Source: Advenella sp048381675 (lineage in GTDB: Bacteria; Pseudomonadota; Gammaproteobacteria; Burkholderiales; Burkholderiaceae_B). Taken from it: DNA of 64,000 bases. Below the pieces are notes generated by a model. The model did not search any database, was not told the origin of the DNA, and was given only the letters and a program-made list of their open reading frames with translations. Within the stretch, counting starts at the first letter, position 1. Each line of letters opens with the position of its first letter. The translations under genes were made by a program, and so were the position numbers. The DNA lies in assembly GCF_048381675.1 (NCBI RefSeq), contig NZ_JBLWIS010000002.1:248001-312000 (forward strand). The letters are read 5' to 3'. Below, piece by piece: positions 24,284 through 32,644 of this stretch.

Positions 24284-26212
24284 AGGGTGATTCTGCACGT
24301 TCACTCCCTTGGTCATGTCATGGGTGGAAAACGCCTTGTAGCTTTTGTCCCTGTATACGCTAAACGGCCAGATGGCGTGTGCCAAGGCTTCTTTTGCCAG
24401 CTTGTCATCCAGCGATGATGGCTGGAAGATATCGGGCGCCTGGTAAGTGAACTGTTGCGGCTGCATGTGCGGTTCTAGTACAAGCAATTGGTCTGCCTTC
24501 AGGTAGCCATACCGATTATCGTATTGCATCATGGCCCGGTTTGGCGTTTGGCTGGTCAGGTCTTGGCCAATCATGGGATGTACACAAGAAACACCTGCCA
24601 GGGAAAGCAGGGTGGTGGGTAAATCAATCTGGCTGATAATTCGATCATCAAGCCGCGGAGTGATGCCACCACCAAGTATCAGGGCCGGTATATGAAAATG
24701 CTGCAGAGGTATCAATTCGGCACCAAATACGCGTGAATCGTGGTCGGCAACTACCAGAAACAGGGTGTCTTGCCAGTAGTCACGTGTCTTGGCAGTTTCA
24801 AAAAATTGGCCTAAGGCATGGTCTGCATAGCGTACGGTATTATCAACGCTGGCTGGATCACCCTGGGTCTGGATGCGGCCTGAAGGATATTCCCATGGGG
24901 AATGGTTGGAAACACTAAAAGCGAGCGTGAGCGTAGGTTGATTTCTGTTTTTGTCTTCTTGAAGCAAGCGGTCAAGTTGATTGAACATGTCTTCATCACT
25001 ATAACCCCAGGTTCCCTTGAATTGCGGATTCTTGAATAATGGGCCATCAATCACTTCCTTGAAACCATTTCCAAGGAAAAAGCCTTTCATATTATCGAAA
25101 TGTGCCTCTCCGCCATAAAGGAAGCGGGAATGATAATTATATTGCTGGCTTAATGCCTCGGCGATGGTAAAGAAGCCGCTTTGTGAGTTGGGTAACTTGA
25201 AAACGGATTGCGTAATCGTGGGTGGAAAACCAGCAGACAGGGCTTCAAGGCCACGAACGGAACGGGTGCCGGTTGCATAGGCACGCAAGAAACCCCAGCC
25301 TTCTTTATATAGTTGGTCCAGGTTAGGAGTCAGGCAGGTGCCACCCAGGGTTTCGACATACTGTGCACCCAGACTTTCTTCAACGATCAGTACAATATTC
25401 TTAGGGGAGGCAGAAAGATTGCCAGCAATTTGTTTATGCATGGTGGCAATTGCACCCGAATCGAGGGGTATGTTGATGCCGGCTGTTTCGCACACCAATT
25501 GATTCATTTCAACAGCGGGCATTTTGCCATAGACATCTTCGGCCGACATTTCATATTTCATCGCATAAATGGCGTACAAAAGACTGTAAATCGAATTCAG
25601 GGCAAGGCTGTTTACAAGACCATCACCGGCAAACGCAACGGTTGAAGGATTGATGGGCCGTTTTTTAAGTGTGCCACGAATGCAGAGGAATGAAATTAGC
25701 GTATAAACAAATGATTCGATGATTCTAAGCCAGATAGGGCCAAGGGGAGATGGGCTATAGCCAAAAAACAGAACTTTGCTTATGGTTGCCATGACGGCAA
25801 AAAGCAGTAATCCGGCGGCCAGTACACCTTTATAACCACGCCACAACATGCCGAAAACCTCTTTGGGGTGTTTCAGGTATTCTACAAATAATCGGTTGGG
25901 ACGGGTGTCGTATTCTGCAATGAATTGGGGGGTGGCAATTTCCATGAAGGCGGACGTTAGCCACCAGAAAGTGAACCAGATAGCGGTAATGCCGATGAAA
26001 TAGGTATTGTTTTCCAGCCAGGGCACGAGCAAGGCTGGCACAGAGGCGTAGGTGGCTATCTGGTTAAGGTCTATGCGCACGCCACCCCGGAGGATAGGCC
26101 ATAGGCCTTTAGCTTGTTGTACGCGTTGATGTTGCCATGCTATAAGCAAAAGGCGGCTGAAGGTGAAAAGGGCAAAAAGAGCAACAATAAAGGTGATTAA
26201 CTGAATTCTCAA
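24269..26212 (-). CDS. LTA-synthase-like membrane sulfatase (phosphoglycerol transferase family)
   Basis: The 647-residue protein has about five membrane segments in residues 1-205 and a C-terminal periplasmic alkaline-phosphatase/sulfatase domain. The metal and nucleophile sites are visible: IVLIVEESLGAQYVE, the nucleophile threonine segment YATGTRSVRGLEALSAGFPP, and VVADHDSRVFG near the end. The family includes Gram-positive LtaS and proteobacterial OpgB, which transfer phosphoglycerol to cell-surface glycans or lipids; other members transfer phosphoethanolamine. The substrate here is unknown. The start is a TTG at 26212 with AGG upstream; the next Met is about 90 residues in, beyond the first helices. 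Its 3-prime end overlaps the LysR gene by 15 bp. Confidence 0.82.
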   Translation of the reverse strand: MRIQLITFIVALFALFTFSRLLLIAWQHQRVQQAKGLWPILRGGVRIDLNQIATYASVPALLVPWLENNTYFIGITAIWFTFWWLTSAFMEIATPQFIAEYDTRPNRLFVEYLKHPKEVFGMLWRGYKGVLAAGLLLFAVMATISKVLFFGYSPSPLGPIWLRIIESFVYTLISFLCIRGTLKKRPINPSTVAFAGDGLVNSLALNSIYSLLYAIYAMKYEMSAEDVYGKMPAVEMNQLVCETAGINIPLDSGAIATMHKQIAGNLSASPKNIVLIVEESLGAQYVETLGGTCLTPNLDQLYKEGWGFLRAYATGTRSVRGLEALSAGFPPTITQSVFKLPNSQSGFFTIAEALSQQYNYHSRFLYGGEAHFDNMKGFFLGNGFKEVIDGPLFKNPQFKGTWGYSDEDMFNQLDRLLQEDKNRNQPTLTLAFSVSNHSPWEYPSGRIQTQGDPASVDNTVRYADHALGQFFETAKTRDYWQDTLFLVVADHDSRVFGAELIPLQHFHIPALILGGGITPRLDDRIISQIDLPTTLLSLAGVSCVHPMIGQDLTSQTPNRAMMQYDNRYGYLKADQLLVLEPHMQPQQFTYQAPDIFQPSSLDDKLAKEALAHAIWPFSVYRDKSYKAFSTHDMTKGVNVQNHPSIVV

Positions 26213-26303
26213 GACATAACCTGCATGACAAAGCCTGAAATATATTCAGGGGAGTTTATTGAGTTTGGTCATCTCTTGATAGTAGATTGATTTGCCTCAA
26301 TCA

Positions 26304-26333
26304 AATATCAATTAAATATCAAGAAAATATCAA
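26304..26333. repeat. three AATATCAA direct repeats at an 11-bp period
   Basis: AATATCAA occurs at 26304-26311, 26315-26322 and 26326-26333, each exactly 11 bp from the last. An inverted TTGATA is at 26276-26281 and a GATTGA-N6-TCAATC dyad at 26285-26302. The array lies in the 259-bp divergent gap between the sulfatase gene (start 26212) and nadC (start 26472). One helical turn per repeat suggests tandem protein binding on one DNA face or phased A-tract bending. No binding protein can be named. Confidence 0.75.
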
Positions 26334-26471
26334 AAAAGGCTTTCTGCCAAGCTTAGTAGTTCAGGCGATATCTTACATGGATTCGGGCTGCTTGTTGCAA
26401 ATATATTTCAGGCTGACAGTATGCGAATATAATAGTTTTTTTGAACCCCTTAAAATTTCAAGCACAAAAAA

Positions 26472-27371
26472 ATGAATATTGCCCAATCTTTGCATACGGC
26501 TTCCGGTAACCTTCATGAAGTCAGTGTCCCTCCTTTGCCAAAAGTAATGCTGGAACCTGTTGTTCGCATGGCCTTGCTGGAAGATCTTGGCAGGGCAGGT
26601 GATTTGACCAGCGACAGCATTATTCCTCCGCAAACACAAACAACCATGCATCTGGTTGCCCGTCAGTCCGGGGTGCTGGCGGGCCTTGATCTGGCTTGCC
26701 TGGCATTTGGCATTCTTGATGAAAACATTAAAGTAACGGTTTGCCGCAATGATGGCGCCCGACTGAATCCTGGCGATCTCGTTGCCAGGATCTCTGGCCC
26801 GGCCGGTGCCATCCTTACCGCAGAGCGTACGGCGCTTAATTTTTTGGGCCATTTAAGTGGCGTTGCTACGGCAACGGCTTCCATCGCCGATGCCATTCGT
26901 GAATATGGCACCAAAGTTACATGTACCCGAAAAACGCTCCCTGGCCTGCGGGCCTTGCAAAAATATGCGGTACGTGTTGGTGGAGGCAGTAACCACCGGT
27001 TTGGATTGGACGATGCCGTTTTAATCAAAGACAATCATATTGCCGTAGCAGGCAGCTTGCGTGAAGCTGTTCTCAGGGCGAGAGCCAATGTAGGGCATAT
27101 GGTACAGATTGAACTTGAGGTGGATACCCTGGAGCAATTGGCTGAAGCCCTTGAATTGGGTGTCAATGTGATTCTTTTGGATAATATGAATCCTGAAACG
27201 CTGAAAAAAGCGGTGGCTATGGTTGATGGTCGCGCTGTTACAGAGGCTTCAGGCAGAATCAATGCGCAAACTGCCCCCCTGATTGCCCAAACCGGTGTCG
27301 ATCTGATTGCGGTTGGCTGGATTACCCATAGCGTGTCTGTTTTTGATTTCGGCCTCGATGCCGCAGTATAA
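26472..27371 (+). CDS. nadC: nicotinate-nucleotide pyrophosphorylase (carboxylating)
   Basis: NadC (quinolinate phosphoribosyltransferase) makes nicotinate mononucleotide from quinolinate and PRPP in NAD synthesis. The 299 residues include ALLEDLGRAGDLTSDSIIP, AERTALNFLGHLSGVAT, TRKTLPGLRALQKYAV and GGGSNHRFGLDDAVLIKDNH, all at family positions, and the C-terminal ASGRINAQTAPLIAQTGVDL. No ribosome-binding site is obvious before the ATG (an A-run instead). nadA and nadB are not in the window. An amidotransferase gene follows 23 nt later. Confidence 0.95.
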   Translation: MNIAQSLHTASGNLHEVSVPPLPKVMLEPVVRMALLEDLGRAGDLTSDSIIPPQTQTTMHLVARQSGVLAGLDLACLAFGILDENIKVTVCRNDGARLNPGDLVARISGPAGAILTAERTALNFLGHLSGVATATASIADAIREYGTKVTCTRKTLPGLRALQKYAVRVGGGSNHRFGLDDAVLIKDNHIAVAGSLREAVLRARANVGHMVQIELEVDTLEQLAEALELGVNVILLDNMNPETLKKAVAMVDGRAVTEASGRINAQTAPLIAQTGVDLIAVGWITHSVSVFDFGLDAAV

Positions 27372-27394
27372 AATTTAAGGGAGTCATAGGTAAC

Positions 27395-28120
27395 ATGTCC
27401 GATCAAGCCGTGCTGCATGTTATTCAGATGGGCGCTCCGCCAGAGGGCGTACGTTCTGTCTATGGTGATCAATACCAGTGGTTTCAGTCAGCCCTTTCAG
27501 GCATCGATAAACCTTTGCCACTGGAACTTCGCGTTACCAGACCTGATTTGGGTGAAGCGCTTCCTGATCCAAATGCTTTTGAGGCCGCCGTCATTAGTGG
27601 TTCTTGGTCGATGGTGACAGACCGTTTGGACTGGAGCGAGCGTACCGCCGAATGGATTCGGCAGGTTATTGGAAAAAACCGGCCCTTGCTTGGGGTATGT
27701 TATGGTCATCAGCTTATGGCGCATGCCATGGGAGGTGTTGTTGATTATCGGCCTGATGGCCCTGAAATTGGCTGCAAACCCATTATCCTGAATACAGCAG
27801 GCCAGTCTGATCCTTTGTTTGCCCAGTTTCCCCCGCAATTTCAGGCTCATTTGACCCATGAGCAAAGCGTCTTCAAAGTGCCTGCTGATGCTGTTGTCCT
27901 GGGTTCGTCAGAACATGATCCCCACCAGATCATTCGCTATGCAGAGAAGGCGTTCTCAGTACAGTTTCATCCTGAATTCATGCAGGACTTGATGCGGCAC
28001 ATAATCGCTGGCAAAAACAAATTGTTTTCACCAGAACAAAAGGCTTCTTTACTTGAGTCGGTTGTTGATACGGCATTGTCCAGAAAAATATTCCAACAGT
28101 TTGTGTTGCAGGCTATTTGA
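27395..28120 (+). CDS. class I glutamine amidotransferase (GMP synthase-like)
   Basis: This is a stand-alone class I glutamine amidotransferase domain of 241 residues. The nucleophile is Cys102 in GVCYGHQLMAHAMGG, and the other triad residues are His192 and Glu194 in VQFHPEFM. VISGSWSMVTDRLDW near residue 67 is typical of the GMP synthase-like group that lacks a synthetase domain; members act on gamma-glutamyl compounds or unknown substrates. It is likely cotranscribed with nadC (23 nt), but no role in NAD synthesis is established. A strong terminator follows. Confidence 0.85.
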   Translation: MSDQAVLHVIQMGAPPEGVRSVYGDQYQWFQSALSGIDKPLPLELRVTRPDLGEALPDPNAFEAAVISGSWSMVTDRLDWSERTAEWIRQVIGKNRPLLGVCYGHQLMAHAMGGVVDYRPDGPEIGCKPIILNTAGQSDPLFAQFPPQFQAHLTHEQSVFKVPADAVVLGSSEHDPHQIIRYAEKAFSVQFHPEFMQDLMRHIIAGKNKLFSPEQKASLLESVVDTALSRKIFQQFVLQAI

Positions 28121-28166
28121 ACTTTTCGGTACGATAAGGCCGACTTGCTCATGCTGTGGTAAGCAG

Positions 28167-28202
28167 AAAAAATTGCCGCCCCGTTTGGGCGGCAATTTTT
28201 TT
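28167..28202 (+). terminator. bidirectional intrinsic terminator
   Basis: AATTGCCGCCC and GGGCGGCAATT pair around a 5-nt loop, extended by A-T pairs on both sides, with seven T on the forward strand and an A-run on the left. It separates the amidotransferase gene from the convergent ferric-reductase gene and can serve both. Confidence 0.93.
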
Positions 28203-28212
28203 ACTGATTGGC

Positions 28213-29535
28213 TCAACGCATTTCAAAAGCTTCTTGATGAAAGGTGAACTTGCCGTGCCACCATTTTCCCAGGTTTAGTTTGATGTTTTTTGCCAGGCTG
28301 GTTGGCCCACAATACCAAATGGATGTACGGTCTGTTTCAGCCAGTGTTTTGGCCAGTTTTTCAGCACTGAAACGTTCACCTTTTTCGCTTTGATGTATAT
28401 GGAGACGGACTTTTGGAAGTGTTTCGCAAAGGGACATGATGCGTTTGAGGAATGGGTCATTATCGACACTTCTTATGCAATAATGCAAATCTGTTGACGG
28501 CATATTGAACGGATATTGGTTCGCATTTTCAAGCCAGGACAGAAACGGGGTAATGCCAATGCCGCCAGCAATCATGGTATGGTGCGTATTAGCATCAAGC
28601 TTGTCAAGGTCAAAACAACCATATGGACCTTCAGCTTTGATTTGCTGGCCAACTACAATATGTTTTGACAATTGTCGGGTATAGTCGCCCAGTGCCTTAA
28701 TCTGAAAACTGATGCGTTTGTCATTGCCAGGAGCGCTGCTAATGGTGAACGGATGTGCGCCTTCATGGCGGTCAAACGTAAGGAAGGCAAATTGTCCGGC
28801 ATGGTGTTCAGGCCATGTTGCATCCATTTTGCAGGTGAGCTCTGTAATGCCACCAGGGTGGGACTGGATGGATTCTATGATGCCATTTGACTGGCGTTTT
28901 TTGCCAATCTGGCCTGCCAGACAAATGATACTAGCTATGCTGGCCGGAACAAACAGGATCACAAGCAGAATGCCAACCGGTTGCGTCCAATAGTTTGCTG
29001 GCGCAAGCACAATGGTATGAAATACCAGCAATAGATAGAAAACCGGCATTGCCTTATGCACGTAACGCCAAAATTTATAGGGGAATTTTTTCCATAGGGT
29101 TAGCACCAGCATGGCGAGCAGTGCATAGACAATCAGTTCGCCACTGTCTTTGGCAAAAGAACGGAACATCATGGCAAAATCGGTAAGATCGCCTTTGGGG
29201 GGACGTCCTGTTGTACCAATCCATGACTTGAGCAGATCACTGGACATGTCAAGCAACCAGTGCATGGCGGCTGCTGTAATGCCCAAGATACCCGCCCATT
29301 TATGCAGGCGGTACATTTTATCCATGCCGCCCAGCGGCTTTTCAAGCCAGGCCGGGCGAACGGAAAGTACCATGACCAGTGACATGAGCGCGATTGCCCA
29401 TAGGCCACTTAAATAAAGTCCTTGTCTTTGAATCAACCACGGTAAGGTTCCTTGTAGGGGCGGGTTTAGATAAAATACATCATATCCCCAGGCAAGAGTA
29501 ATGAGCGACACAAAAGAAATCAACAGCGTTTTCAT
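28213..29535 (-). CDS. ferric-reductase-like membrane flavocytochrome
   Basis: The 440-residue protein joins an N-terminal ferric-reductase membrane domain (about six helices in residues 1-215, with histidines in LHKWAGILGITAAAMHWLLD and VFHTIVL suited to bind haem) to a cytoplasmic FAD/NAD(P)H reductase half. FAD-site residues appear in HPFTISSAPG and nucleotide-site residues in MIAGGIGITPFLSWL and IWYCGPTSL. The family moves electrons from NAD(P)H across the membrane to iron or other acceptors. A PepSY-domain gene lies 55 nt upstream on the same strand, and a two-component system is divergent from that, so the three may share regulation. Confidence 0.85.
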   Translation of the reverse strand: MKTLLISFVSLITLAWGYDVFYLNPPLQGTLPWLIQRQGLYLSGLWAIALMSLVMVLSVRPAWLEKPLGGMDKMYRLHKWAGILGITAAAMHWLLDMSSDLLKSWIGTTGRPPKGDLTDFAMMFRSFAKDSGELIVYALLAMLVLTLWKKFPYKFWRYVHKAMPVFYLLLVFHTIVLAPANYWTQPVGILLVILFVPASIASIICLAGQIGKKRQSNGIIESIQSHPGGITELTCKMDATWPEHHAGQFAFLTFDRHEGAHPFTISSAPGNDKRISFQIKALGDYTRQLSKHIVVGQQIKAEGPYGCFDLDKLDANTHHTMIAGGIGITPFLSWLENANQYPFNMPSTDLHYCIRSVDNDPFLKRIMSLCETLPKVRLHIHQSEKGERFSAEKLAKTLAETDRTSIWYCGPTSLAKNIKLNLGKWWHGKFTFHQEAFEMR

Positions 29536-29590
29536 GCTTAACCTTTAATATGATTATTCAAGACAGGGCTTTTTAAGGTTTAATGAATCC

Positions 29591-29905
29591 TTATTTGGTT
29601 TTCGTCTTGGTATTAATGATTTCTCCAGTTTTTGGATCAAGCTTGAGTTTTATATAGTTTCCTTTTTGGTCTTGCGCCTTTACTTCATACATATTGTCGT
29701 CAAGATCAATTTCAGTAATGTTGGTATAACCGGCAGCCTCTACCTTGTCGTAAATTTGTTTGATATTCAGGCGTGATTGGGTTGCTGCGCTTTGTACTGC
29801 CTGTTCTGTATTGGTTTGGGCTAAAGCTGTATTCAGGGTAGTAGCTGAAAAAAGCAAGCTGGAACCAATGGCAAGTGCAGTCATAAAACGAGTTGTGTTC
29901 ATCAT
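29591..29905 (-). CDS. periplasmic PepSY-domain protein
   Basis: The 104-residue precursor has a signal peptide with a hydrophobic core ALAIGSSLLFSATTLNTALA and probable cleavage after ALA. The mature part is one PepSY domain: a helix NIKQIYDKVEAAGYTNITEI, then strands YEVKAQDQKGNYIKLKLD and a final TGEII turn. PepSY domains are thought to bind ligands or inhibit peptidases; function here is unknown. It has two possible start codons in tandem (29905 and 29902). It precedes the ferric-reductase gene and is divergent from a second PepSY gene. Confidence 0.85.
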   Translation of the reverse strand: MMNTTRFMTALAIGSSLLFSATTLNTALAQTNTEQAVQSAATQSRLNIKQIYDKVEAAGYTNITEIDLDDNMYEVKAQDQKGNYIKLKLDPKTGEIINTKTKTK

Positions 29906-29965
29906 AATTCTCCGTGATTAATGAATGACCGGTATTGATCATGGAGGCATTATGCCTGGACGTAA

Positions 29966-30021
29966 ATGAACAGGATCTGAAGCATTTGTTCATGTACTGT
30001 TCATCTTCCTTGTGTTATAAA
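29966..30021 (+). promoter_or_regulatory. OmpR-type response-regulator boxes and promoter between divergent PepSY genes
   Basis: TGTTCAT occurs at 29987-29993 and 29998-30004, exactly 11 bp apart, and its inverse ATGAACA at 29966-29972. A TATAAA -10 element at 30016-30021 lies 11 nt after the second repeat, so that repeat takes the -35 place, as in PhoP-activated promoters. The downstream operon encodes an OmpR-family regulator, which suggests self-activation. Confidence 0.6.
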
Positions 30022-30059
30022 ACATTCATTTATTGATTGACCCAAGCACGGGAGGCAGA

Positions 30060-30419
30060 ATGTCAGGAAAAAAAGTTTTTAACTGGATGCTGGCTAGCAT
30101 ACTGGCTTGTGGCACATTGGTTTCTACACCCGTGCGCGCAGATATGGATGATCATGAGCAGGCCCGTATGGCATTGGCAGAGGGCAAGATCATGCCTTTG
30201 CGTGCAGTGCTGGAAAAAGTCGAGAAAGAATACGGTGGACAGGTTGTCAAGATAGAGTTTGAATCAGAAGATGAGGACGAAAAAGTTCGTTGGCTTTATG
30301 AAATCAAGCTGCTTCAAGACTCGGGCAATATGCTGAAATTGTTGGTGGATGCCGAAGATGGCAAGATCCTGAAGGAAAAGGGTAAAACACAGCATAAAAA
30401 CAGGCAGGAAAAGGACTGA
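30060..30419 (+). CDS. PepSY-domain protein encoded before the two-component system
   Basis: The 119-residue precursor starts at the ATG at 30060, which has a consensus GGGAGG before it (an upstream TTG is in frame but poor). The signal peptide ends near STPVRA. The mature part is a PepSY domain: LRAVLEKVEKEYGGQVVKIEF, an acidic ESEDEDEK turn, then WLYEIKLLQDSGNMLKLLVD and the GKIL end. The C-terminus is strongly basic. Its stop overlaps the response-regulator ATG by one base, so the two are translationally coupled. It may sense a periplasmic ligand or modulate the kinase, by analogy to similar operons; not shown here. Confidence 0.85.
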   Translation: MSGKKVFNWMLASILACGTLVSTPVRADMDDHEQARMALAEGKIMPLRAVLEKVEKEYGGQVVKIEFESEDEDEKVRWLYEIKLLQDSGNMLKLLVDAEDGKILKEKGKTQHKNRQEKD

Positions 30420-31072
30420 TGCGAATTCTCGTTGTTGAAGATGAGCCTACACTGTCTGCTCAATTAAAAGATTCACTGGTGGATGCCGGTTATGTGGTTG
30501 ATGTTGCCATGAATGGAAAAGATGCCTGGTTCATGGGAGAGGTGGAAACCTTTGACCTGGCAGTTCTTGACCTTGGCCTGCCGCTTATGGACGGTATTTC
30601 AGTCTTGAAAAAGTGGCGTGAAGCCGGATTGGACATGCCGGTTTTAATATTAACGGCACGTGACAACTGGCATGAGAAAGTCATGGGTATTGATGCTGGT
30701 GCCGATGACTATATGACCAAGCCATTTCACATGGAAGAGTTGCTGGCACGGGTCAGGGCATTGCTGCGGCGGACCAGTGGCCATGCCAATGCAGTCCTCA
30801 AAAGCGGTTCCATAGAGATGGATACACGTAATGCCAGGGTTAGCGTGAATGGCGTTCCGCTTTCCCTGACCAGTCACGAATTCAAGGTCCTGGAATACTT
30901 TATGCACCATCCGGGTGAAGTAATTTCCCGTACTATCCTGACCGAGCATATTTATGCCCAGGATGCTGATCGCGATTCAAATACCATTGAGGTTTTTATT
31001 GCCCGACTGCGCAAGAAGTTGCCTGCGGGCACCATAGAGACTGTACGTGGCATGGGTTATCGCCTGGGTTAA
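30419..31072 (+). CDS. OmpR-family response regulator
   Basis: The 217-residue protein has a receiver domain with acidic pocket VVEDEP, phosphoacceptor Asp51 in VLDLGLPLMDG, the conserved Thr in LILTARD and Lys in MTKPF, followed by a winged-helix DNA-binding domain (LTSHEFKVLEYFMHHPGEVIS and the recognition region TIEVFIARLRKKL). The nearest groups are PhoP/QseB-like. The start overlaps the PepSY stop and the kinase follows 5 nt later. TGTTCAT repeats before the PepSY gene are likely its own binding sites. Confidence 0.93.
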   Translation: MRILVVEDEPTLSAQLKDSLVDAGYVVDVAMNGKDAWFMGEVETFDLAVLDLGLPLMDGISVLKKWREAGLDMPVLILTARDNWHEKVMGIDAGADDYMTKPFHMEELLARVRALLRRTSGHANAVLKSGSIEMDTRNARVSVNGVPLSLTSHEFKVLEYFMHHPGEVISRTILTEHIYAQDADRDSNTIEVFIARLRKKLPAGTIETVRGMGYRLG

Positions 31073-31077
31073 AAAGC

Positions 31078-32475
31078 ATGATGCTATCCAAACAATTTTT
31101 GTCATTCTGGTCATCGTTAAGGTTTCGCTTACTGGCAGGTACCCTGGCATGGGTCTTGCTGACGATTGTGATTGCCGGTTGGGGCCTTGATAGCTTGTTC
31201 AAGCAGCATATGATGCAGCAGGCCAGGGCAGAATTAACCTTGCATCTTAACCAGTTGCTGTCATTTGTTGTGGTTGATGCCAATGGCAAGGTTAGTGTTC
31301 CTTATGAGATGAGTGATGCACGTTTTGACCAGCCTTTGTCAGGTCTTTATTGGCAAATAGACCAAGCTGATTCCAATGGACAGGAAGGCAAGACTGGCCT
31401 GCTGCGCTCCCGTTCACTTTGGGACAATGTTTTACCTACAGCGGGTTTGGGTAACGCCAGTGCGGCACTGCAGGATTTTATTATTACAGATAGCGAAGGG
31501 AGTTTGCTGAATGCGGTGGGCAGGATCATTCAGCCTGAAGAAGAATCATCTCCACCATTAAGGTTGCTTGTTGCCATCAACCATGATGTGATGGCCTTAC
31601 CCGCCGAGCGGTTTCGTAATATGCTGATACTGGCACTTTCGGTACTGGCAGTGGGCTTGATGGTGGCCGTAACGACTCAGGTAATCCTTGGGCTGCGTCC
31701 TTTTGGTCGTCTCAGAAAAAGCTTGGCCGCAGTTCATGAGGGCAAGTCTTCGCATATTGAAGGAGACTTTCCTGCCGAGCTCAAGCCGCTAGTTAATGAT
31801 TTCAACAAGGTGTTGGATGTAAATGCCGAAGTGATTGAGAGGGCCCGGACACAGGCCGGAAACCTTGCCCATGCGCTCAAGACCCCGTTGGCGATCTTGT
31901 CCAATGCTGCTGCCAGAGAGCAAAATGCCTTTTCGGCACTGGTTCAGGAACAGGTTGCCATGGCACAGCGTCAGGTAAATTATCATCTGGCCAGGGCCAG
32001 GGCAGCCGCGGCCATGCAAGCCAGCAGCAGCCGCACCCCAGTAAAAAAACCGCTTGAAGCGCTGGTAAGAGTGATGCAACGGTTATATGCGGAGCGAGAT
32101 CTTGAGATCAGGTTGCAAGTACAAAATGACGATTGCACATTCAGGGGAGAAGAGCAGGATTTTCATGAAATGCTGGGTAACGTTCTTGATAACGCCTGTA
32201 AATGGGCGCGCCATGAAATTCAGGTAACCGTTGCCCATGAACAGGATGAAATTGTCATTACCATCGATGATGATGGCAAAGGATTGCCCGATATCCAAAA
32301 AGACCAGGTTTTTCAAAGAGGCGTCAGGGCAGATGAAAAAATGCCGGGTACCGGGCTAGGGCTGGATATTGTCCGTGATCTTACCGATCTGTATGCAGGG
32401 ACCGTAATGGCAAGCGCTTCACCTTTGGGCGGGTTGCGGGTGGTTTTACGTTTACCCGCGGTAAGCCAGGGTTAA
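31078..32475 (+). CDS. sensor histidine kinase paired with the regulator
   Basis: The 465-residue protein has an N-terminal membrane helix (about 17-37), a periplasmic sensor region (to about 175), a second helix (about 178-200), a HAMP-like linker, the dimerisation domain with His265 in AGNLAHALKTPLAIL, and a C-terminal ATPase domain with N box NVLDNACKWA and G boxes IDDDGKGLPD and GTGLGLDIV. The His region resembles PhoQ-like kinases. The signal is unknown; the PepSY and ferric-reductase neighbours hint at iron, cation or oxidative stress. The ATG pair at 31078/31081 leaves a one-residue doubt about the start. Confidence 0.92.
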   Translation: MMLSKQFLSFWSSLRFRLLAGTLAWVLLTIVIAGWGLDSLFKQHMMQQARAELTLHLNQLLSFVVVDANGKVSVPYEMSDARFDQPLSGLYWQIDQADSNGQEGKTGLLRSRSLWDNVLPTAGLGNASAALQDFIITDSEGSLLNAVGRIIQPEEESSPPLRLLVAINHDVMALPAERFRNMLILALSVLAVGLMVAVTTQVILGLRPFGRLRKSLAAVHEGKSSHIEGDFPAELKPLVNDFNKVLDVNAEVIERARTQAGNLAHALKTPLAILSNAAAREQNAFSALVQEQVAMAQRQVNYHLARARAAAAMQASSSRTPVKKPLEALVRVMQRLYAERDLEIRLQVQNDDCTFRGEEQDFHEMLGNVLDNACKWARHEIQVTVAHEQDEIVITIDDDGKGLPDIQKDQVFQRGVRADEKMPGTGLGLDIVRDLTDLYAGTVMASASPLGGLRVVLRLPAVSQG

Positions 32476-32520
32476 AACATTAATTTGTAATCATGTTCTG
32501 ATATAGTATAACTATGTGGC

Positions 32521-32550
32521 AGTTAAATTCGTTATAGCTAAAATTTAACT
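32521..32550 (+). promoter_or_regulatory. 30-bp palindromic site upstream of ahpC
   Basis: AGTTAAATT (32521-32529) and AATTTAACT (32542-32550) are perfect inverted arms around 12 nt containing ATAGCTA. A second dyad, ATAGT-ATA-ACTAT, lies at 32503-32515, and CTAT occurs at 32583 and 32593, 10 bp apart. ATAG/CTAT half-sites are the building blocks of OxyR sites, but their spacing here does not match the full OxyR pattern. It lies 95-124 bp before the ahpC start. Confidence 0.45.
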
Positions 32551-32644
32551 TGTTTATAAAAACAATAAATTATACATATTATCTATGCGGGGCTATACTG
32601 ATCACATATTAAGTTTCTAACCCAACAAATAAAGGAAGAAAGAA

